DNA of 64,000 nucleotides from Clostridium acidisoli DSM 12555 (GTDB lineage Bacteria; Bacillota; Clostridia; Clostridiales; Clostridiaceae). The stretch lies in NCBI RefSeq assembly GCF_900176305.1, contig NZ_FWXH01000004.1, positions 124,001 through 188,000 on the forward strand. Direction: 5' to 3'. The position numbers were made by a program, and so were the translations under genes. Of the stretch, positions 53,483 to 64,000 are shown piece by piece. The notes under the pieces are model-generated. The model was not told where the DNA came from, ran no database searches, and saw nothing but the letters and a program-made list of their open reading frames with translations. The number at the start of each line of letters is the position of its first letter. Position 1 is the stretch's first letter.

Positions 53483-53815
53483 CTATTCATTTTTAAGAGA
53501 TTCAATATACTTGTCTCCCCAAACTTTGAACTGTTCTAATACTGGATTGAATGCCTTTCCTAACTCAGTTAAGGAATACTCCACCTTAGGTGGAATTTCC
53601 GAATAAACATATCGACTAACTAATCCAAAGTCTTCCAGAGTTCTTAATTGTTTTGTCAATGTAGACTGAGTGATACCATCCAATCTTTTTTGAAGTTTTC
53701 CATAACGTAGTGCTCCGTAATTCAAATGATACATAATTAAAATTGACCATTTTCCTGAAAAAACCTTTTGTGCTGTAAAATATGGACATTTTCCATAAAG
53801 ACTATTATTTTCCAT
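53483..53815 (-). CDS. HxlR-family transcriptional regulator
   Basis: 110 residues, winged-helix HxlR type: CPYFTAQKVFSGKWSILIMYHL, LRYGKLQKRLDGITQSTLTKQLRTLEDFGLVSR (in part) and PPKVEYSLTELG. A single N-terminal Cys (CPYF) is the usual redox or electrophile-sensing residue of this family. The ATG at 53815 follows AGAGGAG; longer in-frame extension is rejected. It is divergent from the PNPOx-like gene, which is its probable target, with a palindrome between. Confidence 0.92.
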   Translation of the reverse strand: MENNSLYGKCPYFTAQKVFSGKWSILIMYHLNYGALRYGKLQKRLDGITQSTLTKQLRTLEDFGLVSRYVYSEIPPKVEYSLTELGKAFNPVLEQFKVWGDKYIESLKNE

Positions 53816-53830
53816 TATATCTCCTCTTAT

Positions 53831-53847
53831 AGTATCTATTCGATACT
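53831..53847. promoter_or_regulatory. Candidate HxlR operator
   Basis: AGTATCTATTCGATACT, a 6-bp inverted repeat with 5-nt spacer, lies 16 bp upstream of the hxlR start. Nearby ATCGTAT and ATCGTAC form a direct repeat 11 nt apart. Both kinds of site occur for HxlR regulators; which is used is unknown. Confidence 0.5.
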
Positions 53848-53943
53848 TACATCGTATAAAAATCGTACTTGCTATTGTAGTTGTACATGATATTATTGTT
53901 ATATAATGAATTTTAACATACATATATGAGAGGAGCAATAATT

Positions 53944-54339
53944 ATGAAAAAAGCATTAGAATTTTTAAAGGAAAGTGAAGTTTTTTATTTAGCAACTATT
54001 GAAGATGACCAGCCAAGAGTTAGACCGTTTGGAGCTGTATTTGAACATGAAGGAAAGTTATACATTGCCACAAACAATACAAAAAAATGTTTTAAGCAAA
54101 TGTTACAAAATCCTAAGGTAGAAATTTCTGCTATGAATAAAAAAGGGCAATGGATTCGTGTTACTGGAGAAGTTGCAAATGATGATAGACGTGAAGTAAA
54201 AAAATTAGCACTTGATTCTATGCCATCTTTAAAATCTATGTATAATATAGATGATGGAATTTTTGCAGTTTTATACTTCACAAAAGGAACAGCTACTATT
54301 TCTTCCTTTGCTGCTGAACCTGAAACATTTTCACTATAA
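53944..54339 (+). CDS. Pyridoxamine 5'-phosphate oxidase-like flavoprotein
   Basis: 131 residues with the small split-barrel fold: FLKESEVFYLATIEDDQPRVRPFGAVFEHEGKLYIATNNTKKCFKQM (in part), KVEISAMNKKGQWIRVTGEV and a short C-terminus. Such proteins bind FMN or F420 and reduce small substrates; the PNPOx reaction itself is unlikely. The ATG at 53944 follows GAGAGGAG. The divergent HxlR gene suggests induction by an electrophile or redox stress. Confidence 0.87.
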   Translation: MKKALEFLKESEVFYLATIEDDQPRVRPFGAVFEHEGKLYIATNNTKKCFKQMLQNPKVEISAMNKKGQWIRVTGEVANDDRREVKKLALDSMPSLKSMYNIDDGIFAVLYFTKGTATISSFAAEPETFSL

Positions 54340-54375
54340 TACATAAGTCAATACAACCTGTTAGTAGTTACAATT

Positions 54376-54411
54376 AAGCTATTTCAATCTCTGATATTGA
54401 AATAGCTTTTT
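54376..54411 (+). terminator. Terminator after the PNPOx-like gene
   Basis: AAGCTATTTCAAT (54376-54388) pairs with ATTGAAATAGCTT (54395-54407), a perfect 13-bp stem, followed by TTTT. Confidence 0.92.
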
Positions 54412-54548
54412 TCGCTTTAAAAATAATCATTGATAATTATGCTTCAGGACGTAATTCATATTTTTGCAATTGCTTGTATTTTTTAGCAATATAGAGTAGC
54501 ATTGAATAATACGTTGATGTTAAATGTTAACTGAGGAGTGATATTATT

Positions 54549-55511
54549 ATGAAAAATGTTGGATTTCCAATAAACTATAAAGAAAATGAAAATAGGAGAG
54601 CGTTATTGCTGGAAAATATTAATACTATAAAGAATAAAGGAAATCTATATTTTGAAAAGGGTTACGGTGCAATCTTAGGTGTAAAGGATGAAGAATTCAT
54701 AAAAGAAGGAGCTCACATTGAAGAAAGAGGAGAAATATTAAAAAAAGATATTATTTGTGATGCTAAGGCTGGAGATTCTGATTATATAGATGGATTAACT
54801 GATGGTCAAATTGTATTTGGGTGGATACATGCAGTACAGAATAGAGATATAACGGACAAATTTATAAATAACAAGCTAACGGGTATAGCCTGGGAGGAAA
54901 TGTTTGAAGAAGGTAGACATGTTTTTTGGAGAAACAATGAATTGGCAGGGAAAGCAGCTATATATCATGCATTTCTTCTATATGGGAAATTACCACAAGA
55001 TACTAAGGTTGCGATATTAGGTAGGGGAAACGTTGCAATAGGTGCATATAAGATGCTTACGGCTCTTGGGTCAGATGTTACAGTTTATAGTAGAAAGACT
55101 GAAAAACTTTTTAATAAAGAAATTGGTGAGTATGATGTGTTAGTTAATGCAATTACATGGGACACTGATCGTAAAGATCATATCATTTATAAAGAAGATT
55201 TGAAAAGAATGAAAAGGGATTCTATGATAATAGACATTAGTTGTGATGCAAATAGCGGAATAGAGACAAGCAAACTAACTTCTATTGATAATCCAATATA
55301 TTTTGTAAATGGTGTTTTGCATTATGTTGTTGATCATACACCATCACTATTTTATAAATCCGCATCAAAATCTATAAGTAGAGAAGTGTGTAAATACTTA
55401 GATTATATTATCGAGGGTAGACAAAAAGAAACATATATTCTGAAAAATGCCATTATTATTGATGATGGTAAACTTATTGATAATAAAATAAAGCTATTTC
55501 AAGGAAGATAA
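54549..55511 (+). CDS. ceo: N5-(carboxyethyl)ornithine synthase-like
   Basis: 320-residue enzyme of the alanine dehydrogenase/pyridine nucleotide transhydrogenase fold, resembling lactococcal CEO synthase, which joins pyruvate with ornithine or lysine using NADPH. MKNVGFPINYKENENRRAL and AGDSDYIDGLTDGQIVFGW begin the substrate domain. KVAILGRGNVAIGAYKML is the nucleotide motif, with DVTVYSRKTEK (Arg/Lys, favouring NADPH). GAGGAGTG precedes the ATG. Substrate assignment is by family resemblance. Confidence 0.85.
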   Translation: MKNVGFPINYKENENRRALLLENINTIKNKGNLYFEKGYGAILGVKDEEFIKEGAHIEERGEILKKDIICDAKAGDSDYIDGLTDGQIVFGWIHAVQNRDITDKFINNKLTGIAWEEMFEEGRHVFWRNNELAGKAAIYHAFLLYGKLPQDTKVAILGRGNVAIGAYKMLTALGSDVTVYSRKTEKLFNKEIGEYDVLVNAITWDTDRKDHIIYKEDLKRMKRDSMIIDISCDANSGIETSKLTSIDNPIYFVNGVLHYVVDHTPSLFYKSASKSISREVCKYLDYIIEGRQKETYILKNAIIIDDGKLIDNKIKLFQGR

Positions 55512-55581
55512 ATAATTCGAGGAATTCAGATGTACTATCTTAAATTTCTACATTAATATATATATTATAAGATTTTTTAGT

Positions 55582-56220
55582 TTATAGAGTCCTTGTGATT
55601 TTTTTGTAAAGTACTAAATAAAAACCACCTAATAAAGTTGAGAAAGTAACTATTAGCATCATGCAGTGCATAAAAAATTGTTCTGGGAGTATAAGTATTA
55701 TAGGATCAGTTTTTGGATCAAATAACCAAAGGTCATTTCTAAACAAGATTTTGTGAAAAATAGTAAAAAGTTTGTCAAAATCTAAAAAGGATAAAGGAAT
55801 CAATATTAAAGGAATTAATATTAGGATAATTCCAGCAATTTTTAAATATAAAAAACTCTTATTTTTTTTAAAAATTATAATGAATATGCAAATAAATAAT
55901 ATGCAAAGCAACAAAATATAGTCCATTTCTTTAAAAATCCTTTTAACCTCAGTAAAATGAGTTGCGCCACTAGAAGAATAACTTAATGTTGGAAGAGCAA
56001 ATTTATCTGTATTATTTTTATTTAAATAATCAATAATATAATTATAGTTGGATTTTATTGAAGCAAGATCTAAGCCGGATGAATTCACAATATTAAGTTT
56101 ATCCACATCATAATAGTATAGTTGTTTAAAATTATAGGTTATTTTTGTGGAAACAATAACAGTACATAAAACTAGTGCAATAGCAACTATAAATTGTAAT
56201 AAAAAATGATTACTTTTCAA
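55582..56220 (-). CDS. DUF1461/TIGR01906 membrane protein
   Basis: 212 residues with an N-terminal span (about 8-25), an extracytoplasmic loop of about 85 residues (TYNFKQLYYYDVDKLNI, IIDYLNKN, LPTLSYSSSGATHFTEVKRIF) and three further spans. The pattern is that of TIGR01906 integral membrane proteins of unknown function. The start at TTG 56220 follows TTTGGAGGTGATTC; the ORF's earlier TTG lies in that ribosome site. It is divergent from groES. Confidence 0.82.
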   Translation of the reverse strand: MKSNHFLLQFIVAIALVLCTVIVSTKITYNFKQLYYYDVDKLNIVNSSGLDLASIKSNYNYIIDYLNKNNTDKFALPTLSYSSSGATHFTEVKRIFKEMDYILLLCILFICIFIIIFKKNKSFLYLKIAGIILILIPLILIPLSFLDFDKLFTIFHKILFRNDLWLFDPKTDPIILILPEQFFMHCMMLIVTFSTLLGGFYLVLYKKITRTL

Positions 56221-56417
56221 TAGAATCACCTCCAAAGTACCTATATATAATTGTTGACAAATTTACAAAATTTAATTAAAATTGACCATTTATTTTTATT
56301 ATACATAAATATGCAGGAAATTTAAAGCAATATATAGTAAATGGCTAATATAGTGATTTAATTTGATTTTAAAAGGATATACTGCTATAATTAGCTAAAT
56401 TAAGCAAAACATTAAGT

Positions 56418-56446
56418 TTGATTATATAAATGGTATTAATTATTAT
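56418..56446 (+). promoter_or_regulatory. Candidate promoter of groESL
   Basis: TTGATT (56418-56423) and TATTAT (56441-56446) are 17 nt apart, about 10 bp before the CIRCE element. Confidence 0.5.
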
Positions 56447-56456
56447 AATAATTGTA

Positions 56457-56483
56457 TTAGCACTCAATAATGATGAGTGCTAA
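56457..56483 (+). promoter_or_regulatory. CIRCE element (HrcA operator) of groESL
   Basis: TTAGCACTC, 9 nt, GAGTGCTAA is an exact match to the CIRCE consensus. It lies between the promoter and groES and predicts HrcA repression lifted by heat shock. Confidence 0.97.
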
Positions 56484-56516
56484 CAGGATGTTATTTAAAT
56501 TTTTCAAATATTTTAG

Positions 56517-56816
<300 letters not shown>

Positions 56817-56820
56817 TTAA

Positions 56821-58494
<1,674 letters not shown>

Positions 58495-58506
58495 TCCGTA
58501 AATATA

Positions 58507-58545
58507 AAAAAGTGTCTTGCAAAGATTTCTTGCAGGGCACTTTTT
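58507..58545 (+). terminator. Terminator of groESL
   Basis: AAAAGTGTCTTGCAA pairs with TTGCAGGGCACTTTT with two to three G-T pairs, followed by a T-rich run. Confidence 0.85.
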
Positions 58546-58606
58546 ATATTGATATAATTAATGTATTATAAATAATGTAAAATATAGTTTATTATGAGGT
58601 GGGGCT

Positions 58607-59755
58607 TTGATAAAATTTATACGAAATAATAAAATTAACGCTTTTTATATTATCTTAATATCATTTCTAGGAATAATATTAAGATATAAATTATTAGAAT
58701 ACAAAAGTGATGACCTTATAGAGTTTTTAAACCCTTGGTATAATTTTATTAAAACACATGGTGGTTTTCATGCATTAAAATATAGCTTTGCGGATTACAC
58801 TCCACCATATCTATACATAATGGCAGTTGGTACTTATTTAAAACTATCTTCAATTATATACTTGAAAGCAGTCTCTATAATATTTGATTATATAGCAGCA
58901 ATAACAGTGGCCCTTATTGTCAAAAAAAAGTATAATAGTGCAAATATTTACCTAAGTGCATACACAATAATATTGTTTTTGCCTACGGTTGTTTTAAATA
59001 GTTCATATTGGGCACAATGTGATATAATATTTACTACTTTTATTTTATTGTCCATTTATATGTTAGCAAACAATAAAATAACCTTATCAACTATATTTTA
59101 TGCTGTTTCCTTTACATTTAAACTTCAAGCTATATTTATAGCACCACTATACCTAATCCTCCTATTAAAAAAGAAATTTAAAATAAGACATTTAGCGGTA
59201 TTTGTTGTAGTATACATTTTTTCTGTTTTACCAGCAGTATATATGGGTGGATCGTTAAGCAAACTTTTAACAGTATACTTAAATCAATCTTCGGAGTATA
59301 CATCCTTGACCAAAAATGCTCCTACATTGTTTATGCTGTATCCACAAAATGTAAATCAAGAGCTTGCCACATATATGGGAATTGCATTTACCATGTTTTT
59401 AGTTTTAAGTTTATGTTTAATTCAAATACATTATTTAAAAGATATAAGTTACGAAAATATAATTGAATTGGCATTTATATTTGTGCTTGTAGTTCCATAT
59501 TTTTTACCTAGAATGCATGATAGATACTTTTTTTTAGCAGATGTATTTTCTGTGATATATGCATTTTATTTTCCCAAAAGAAAAATTGGAGTTTTAATTG
59601 TACCAGTAGTGTCTTTATTTGTATATATAAATAGTCTATTCCATATACGATATATTCCATTTAGAATTTTATCTGTTGTATTATTTTTAACTATAGTATA
59701 TGTCCTCTTCAAATATTTTCAGAGAATTCGTAAATCATATTTATATCTTCAATAA
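58607..59755 (+). CDS. GT-C-type multi-spanning glycosyltransferase-like membrane protein
   Basis: 382 residues with about nine to ten membrane spans. An acidic loop after the first span (KSDDLIEFLNPWYNFI, Asp-Asp) resembles the catalytic Asp pair of GT-C polyprenyl-sugar transferases, and YTPPYLYIM, WAQCDIIFTTF and PRMHDRYFFLADV are Gpi18-like blocks of COG5542. It may transfer a sugar from a lipid carrier outside the cell. TTG 58607 follows GAGGTGG. Its last 47 bp overlap the convergent EAL gene. Confidence 0.72.
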   Translation: MIKFIRNNKINAFYIILISFLGIILRYKLLEYKSDDLIEFLNPWYNFIKTHGGFHALKYSFADYTPPYLYIMAVGTYLKLSSIIYLKAVSIIFDYIAAITVALIVKKKYNSANIYLSAYTIILFLPTVVLNSSYWAQCDIIFTTFILLSIYMLANNKITLSTIFYAVSFTFKLQAIFIAPLYLILLLKKKFKIRHLAVFVVVYIFSVLPAVYMGGSLSKLLTVYLNQSSEYTSLTKNAPTLFMLYPQNVNQELATYMGIAFTMFLVLSLCLIQIHYLKDISYENIIELAFIFVLVVPYFLPRMHDRYFFLADVFSVIYAFYFPKRKIGVLIVPVVSLFVYINSLFHIRYIPFRILSVVLFLTIVYVLFKYFQRIRKSYLYLQ

Positions 59756-61493
59756 AATATGAACTTTTCTTTTCAGCTTTTACTTGCTTTTTTATATGGG
59801 CTATGTATTTTGAAATATCATCAGCGGCTGAAAAATTTTTAAAGTTACCATACATGCCTGCAATTGATATTGATGTTAATGAGAACACGTCCTCATTGCC
59901 TTTTCTATCATGTGCAATAATATAGCCATTTGCTCTATCTTTTTCATTAAAAAATTCTATAATAGCTTTGTCAAAGCTATTAATAAAATCTTTACATAGC
60001 GCAACGCAGCTCTCAAATGGGCCTTCAAAGATTGATACAAAATCATCACCACCAATATGACCAACAAAGCTATTAAAAGGGAAACAATGTTTAATAGACG
60101 TTTGTATTATATCTGCGGTAAATTTTATGACTTTGTCTCCATTTTCAAAGCCATAGGTATCGTTATAAATTTTGAAGTTATTTAAGTCAAAATAAAGAAT
60201 ACAAAAATTTTTTTTACTTTGAATTACTTCATTTAATACATTAAAAATTATTGTATTTCCAGGAAGACCAGTTAAAGGATTTAATTCCTTTGCATAGTTT
60301 CTTTCCAAGGTGGTTGTATACTCTAGTAATCTTTTAATAGTAACTATCCCAGAATACTTATTTGATTTTGTAACAATAACATAATCATAAAGTCTACTAT
60401 CATCACGTTCCATAGCAATTTTTGAAACTGTGCTAATAGAGGTATTAAAATCTACAATTAAAGGATTCCTATCCATTATTATAGAAACCGGTCTTTTGCC
60501 AAAAACAGCATTTCCATATTGTGTTGCAAGGTTTGAATTTAAGGTATGTTCCATAATAAGACCTACAGGTGAGGCATTAGCATCTACAATGCAAGCACCT
60601 GTAGCTTTTGTTAGTGAAAAATAATCCTTCATAAGTTTGCAGGAAACTGCCTCAGTAAAGGAACTTTCCCCTGAGATAATTTGTCCAATATAATGTTTGT
60701 TAATTCCAAAGGAATAATCAAAGTTTTCTTTAATGTCTATTATCATGTCCTTTATATTTAAAGGTATTTCGTTAAATATTGGAGAAGGTTTCTGTAAAAA
60801 AAAGCCTTGACCAGCATATACGTTTAAACTAATTAAAGTTCTAAGTTCAGCCTCTGTTTCAATCCCCTCTGCAATCAATTTCATATTTGTATTTTCAGAT
60901 AATGTCACAAAAGTTTTAATTAGAGCTTGTTTAAATGTATCTTTATCTATGTTTCTTATAAGTTCTATATCAATTTTAATGAAGTGAGGTCTTATTTCAC
61001 TTAAAGTTGTTAAACCAGAATATCCAGAGCCAATGTCATCAATGGCAATTTTATAACCTTGTTCAACGTAATTGTTTATAACATTTTTAAAGTTTTTATA
61101 GTCACTTATAGAAGTTTTCTCTGTAATTTCAAATATAACAGATTCAGGAGTTATGTTATGTTTTGCTAGAAATTCTTTTGTAAAACCTTGCTTAAATTTT
61201 GAATCCTTTATTATTAGAGGATCTACATTTAAGAAAAGATATTTGTTTTTATCTAAACCATAAGAATTTTCTAAGGCTTTCATTCTACATAATTGCTCTA
61301 AGTCCCAAATAAGATCAAAATCCTTAGCTGTTTCAAATAGTTTGTCGGGAAAGAAAAGAGGAGAATTTAATGGACCACGACTTAATGCTTCATATCCGAT
61401 GACTTCACCATTTTTTAAGTTTACAATAGGCTGATAAAGCGTAGTGATTGATTTATCTTTTAATATTTTGTTTAGTTCATTAATATTTTTCAT
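59709..61493 (-). CDS. EAL-CBS-GGDEF protein, predicted c-di-GMP phosphodiesterase
   Basis: 594 residues. An EAL domain (about 15-250) has all expected catalytic residues: YEALSR (Glu35), NVDP, EITE, DDIGSGYS, FIKID, IAEGIE and AGQGFF. A CBS pair (about 285-395) may sense nucleotides. A degenerate GGDEF domain (about 405-575) has GHIGGDDF, with Asp for Glu, and no RxxD inhibitory site visible. This suggests c-di-GMP hydrolysis with regulatory GGDEF, as in YkuI-like relatives. ATG at 61493 follows GGGGTG. Confidence 0.9.
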   Translation of the reverse strand: MKNINELNKILKDKSITTLYQPIVNLKNGEVIGYEALSRGPLNSPLFFPDKLFETAKDFDLIWDLEQLCRMKALENSYGLDKNKYLFLNVDPLIIKDSKFKQGFTKEFLAKHNITPESVIFEITEKTSISDYKNFKNVINNYVEQGYKIAIDDIGSGYSGLTTLSEIRPHFIKIDIELIRNIDKDTFKQALIKTFVTLSENTNMKLIAEGIETEAELRTLISLNVYAGQGFFLQKPSPIFNEIPLNIKDMIIDIKENFDYSFGINKHYIGQIISGESSFTEAVSCKLMKDYFSLTKATGACIVDANASPVGLIMEHTLNSNLATQYGNAVFGKRPVSIIMDRNPLIVDFNTSISTVSKIAMERDDSRLYDYVIVTKSNKYSGIVTIKRLLEYTTTLERNYAKELNPLTGLPGNTIIFNVLNEVIQSKKNFCILYFDLNNFKIYNDTYGFENGDKVIKFTADIIQTSIKHCFPFNSFVGHIGGDDFVSIFEGPFESCVALCKDFINSFDKAIIEFFNEKDRANGYIIAHDRKGNEDVFSLTSISIAGMYGNFKNFSAADDISKYIAHIKKQVKAEKKSSYFIEDINMIYEFSENI

Positions 61494-61728
61494 TTGAACA
61501 CCCCATATCTTAGTATCCTAATTTAATTATAGTTACTATATAATTTTGTATGTTAAATGTATTTTAAGTTTTGATTAATTTTTAAATATATATGTAAAAA
61601 ATATTATTTTGGCATAATAATCGGTATGAGTTTAATATTTATATAAAAAATATTGCGTTTAATAGATAAAATGATAAAATAAAAACCTAGCTAAATGATG
61701 TAATATGTATATATGGCAAAATTTGCAA

Positions 61729-61757
61729 TTGACAAAAGTGCTTATTTTAAATAAAAT
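61729..61757 (+). promoter_or_regulatory. Promoter of guaBA
   Basis: TTGACA (61729-61734), 17 nt, TAAAAT (61752-61757), about 34 nt before the riboswitch aptamer. The rest of the 479-bp gap upstream (61494-61728) shows only AT-rich sequence and no gene. Confidence 0.7.
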
Positions 61758-61790
61758 TAGTCTTAATATTAAGGTAAGAATCTAATAAAC

Positions 61791-61856
61791 AACTCGTATA
61801 TCCCTTGGATTGGCAAGGAGTTTCTACCGGAAGCCGTAAATTTCCGACTATGAGTG
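61791..61856 (+). ncRNA. Guanine-class purine riboswitch aptamer
   Basis: ACTCGTATA (P1 start), CCTTGGATTGGCAAGG (P2 and L2), GTTTCTACC (J2/3), GGAAGCCGTAAATTTCC (P3 and L3), then GACTATGAGT (P1 close). The specificity base before TATG is C (CCGACTATG), as in the Bacillus xpt guanine riboswitch, not U of adenine types. It predicts shut-off of guaB by guanine. Confidence 0.95.
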
Positions 61857-61887
61857 ATTTTTATGTATATCTTTTTGTGTCATTATT

Positions 61888-61932
61888 AAGGTGTGCTAAT
61901 TTTCACTCCGTGGAATTAGTACGCTTTTTTGT
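61888..61932 (+). terminator. Riboswitch-controlled terminator before guaB
   Basis: GTGTGCTAATTTTCAC pairs with GTGGAATTAGTACGC, followed by TTTTTT. It lies 40 bp before the guaB ATG, in the expression-platform position; guanine-bound aptamer should allow it to form. Confidence 0.85.
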
Positions 61933-61948
61933 TTACTTAAAATTATAA

Positions 61949-63427
<1,479 letters not shown>

Positions 63428-63484
63428 GGTAAATGAAAAAATAATATTTTTGAATATGCCTAAAACATACCTTAGGAGGAAATT

Positions 63485-64000
63485 ATGGAAAGAGAACTGG
63501 TTTTAGTTATAGATTTTGGAGGTCAGTATAATCAACTTATAGCAAGAAGAGTTAGAGAAAACAATGTTTATTGTGAGATAATACCATATACTTATACCCT
63601 TGATAAGATTAAGGAAAAAAATCCTAAAGCTATTATACTTACTGGTGGCCCAAACAGTGTATATGGAGAAGGTGCTGCAAGAATTGATAGTGAAGTATTT
63701 GAACTAGGCATTCCTGTGCTTGGAATATGTTATGGTCATCAACTAATAACACATACACTTGGCGGAAAAGTTCAAAGTGCAGAAATAAGAGAGTACGGAA
63801 AAACAGAAGTTGAGATTACTGGAGATTATAAATTGTTTGAAGGTATTGAAGGCAAAAAAACATGCTGGATGAGTCATACAGATTATGTTTCAGAAGTACC
63901 ACAAGGTTTTAAGATAATTGCACATTCTAAAGAGTGTCCAGTTGCAGGAATGGTAAATGAAGAAAAAAACATATATGGAGTTCAATTTCATCCAGAAGTA
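63485..64000 (+). CDS. guaA: GMP synthase, glutamine-hydrolysing (partial, runs off the window)
   Basis: 172 codons of the N-terminal glutaminase domain. [21 protein letters not shown] begins it; the nucleophile is Cys82 (GICYGHQ) and the His169/Glu171 pair (FHPEV) is at the window edge. The synthetase domain lies beyond. It makes GMP from XMP. ATG 63485 follows TTAGGAGGA. It is 57 bp from guaB without terminator, so co-transcribed. Confidence 0.96.
   Translation, partial: MERELVLVIDFGGQYNQLIARRVRENNVYCEIIPYTYTLDKIKEKNPKAIILTGGPNSVYGEGAARIDSEVFELGIPVLGICYGHQLITHTLGGKVQSAEIREYGKTEVEITGDYKLFEGIEGKKTCWMSHTDYVSEVPQGFKIIAHSKECPVAGMVNEEKNIYGVQFHPEV

Overview
This 64 kb window is chromosome from a low-GC, spore-forming, strictly fermentative Firmicute, most likely Clostridium sensu stricto of the C. 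acetobutylicum type. The evidence is very AT-rich DNA with strong AGGAGG ribosome binding sites, the rex/crt-bcd-etfB-etfA-hbd butyryl-CoA locus, spore coat and cortex-lysis genes, a CIRCE-controlled groESL, and a guanine riboswitch before guaBA. The species is inferred only from gene content and order. I see no rRNA, tRNA, insertion sequence, prophage or CRISPR array. The first gene (aspartate kinase) and the last (guaA) are cut by the window edges.

Layout. 0-5.4 kb: aspartate kinase and metA, divergent, then an ECF vitamin transporter operon (S component, double ATPase, EcfT). 5.5-13.4 kb: accessory and cell-surface genes, including a small kinase-like protein, acetyltransferase, EamA exporter, nucleotide-sugar epimerase, a repeat protein, an orphan solute-binding lipoprotein, an L,D-transpeptidase and a LysM/SleB hydrolase. 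13.5-15.8 kb: an aconitase-family hydratase. 16-17.4 kb: a gerQ-cwlJ-gerQ spore germination operon. 17.4-23.8 kb: a class V aminotransferase, a DsrE protein, and a three-gene activator cluster related to 2-hydroxyacyl-CoA dehydratase activases, followed by a permease. 23.9-25 kb: a LysM-GH18 spore hydrolase.

25-29.6 kb is a beta-glucoside PTS operon (EIIA, LicT-type antiterminator, EIIBC, 6-phospho-beta-glucosidase) with two RAT/terminator switches and a consensus cre over the promoter. 29.7-38.3 kb holds a short SSB, an ABC-F ATPase, Rex, and the complete crotonyl-CoA to butyryl-CoA operon with a clear Rex operator. 38.4-46.5 kb is a hexuronate/sugar-acid catabolic island: a LacI-family regulator, two YhcH proteins, a zinc dehydrogenase, UxuA, an SDR mannonate oxidoreductase, an MFS transporter and a YiaK-type reductase. 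Three similar palindromes mark its promoters. 46.7-50.3 kb holds NfnAB (electron-bifurcating transhydrogenase), a C-GCAxxG-C-C protein and an OGG-type DNA glycosylase.

50.5-56.2 kb is mixed: GNAT, polysaccharide deacetylase, NlpC/P60, an HxlR regulator divergent from a PNPOx-like protein, carboxyethylornithine synthase and a DUF1461 membrane protein. 56.4-64 kb holds groESL, a GT-C-like membrane protein overlapping tail-to-tail with an EAL-CBS-GGDEF protein, then the guanine riboswitch with guaB and guaA.

The genes connect around redox and carbon flow. Rex senses NADH/NAD+ and sits beside the bifurcating Bcd-Etf operon, and Nfn balances NADPH, NADH and ferredoxin. The two sugar loci carry catabolite-repression-like sites. 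No clear new defence or mobile system is visible. The least conventional elements are the split activase cluster without a dehydratase, the GerQ pair flanking CwlJ, and the duplicated promoter/operator/yhcH module.
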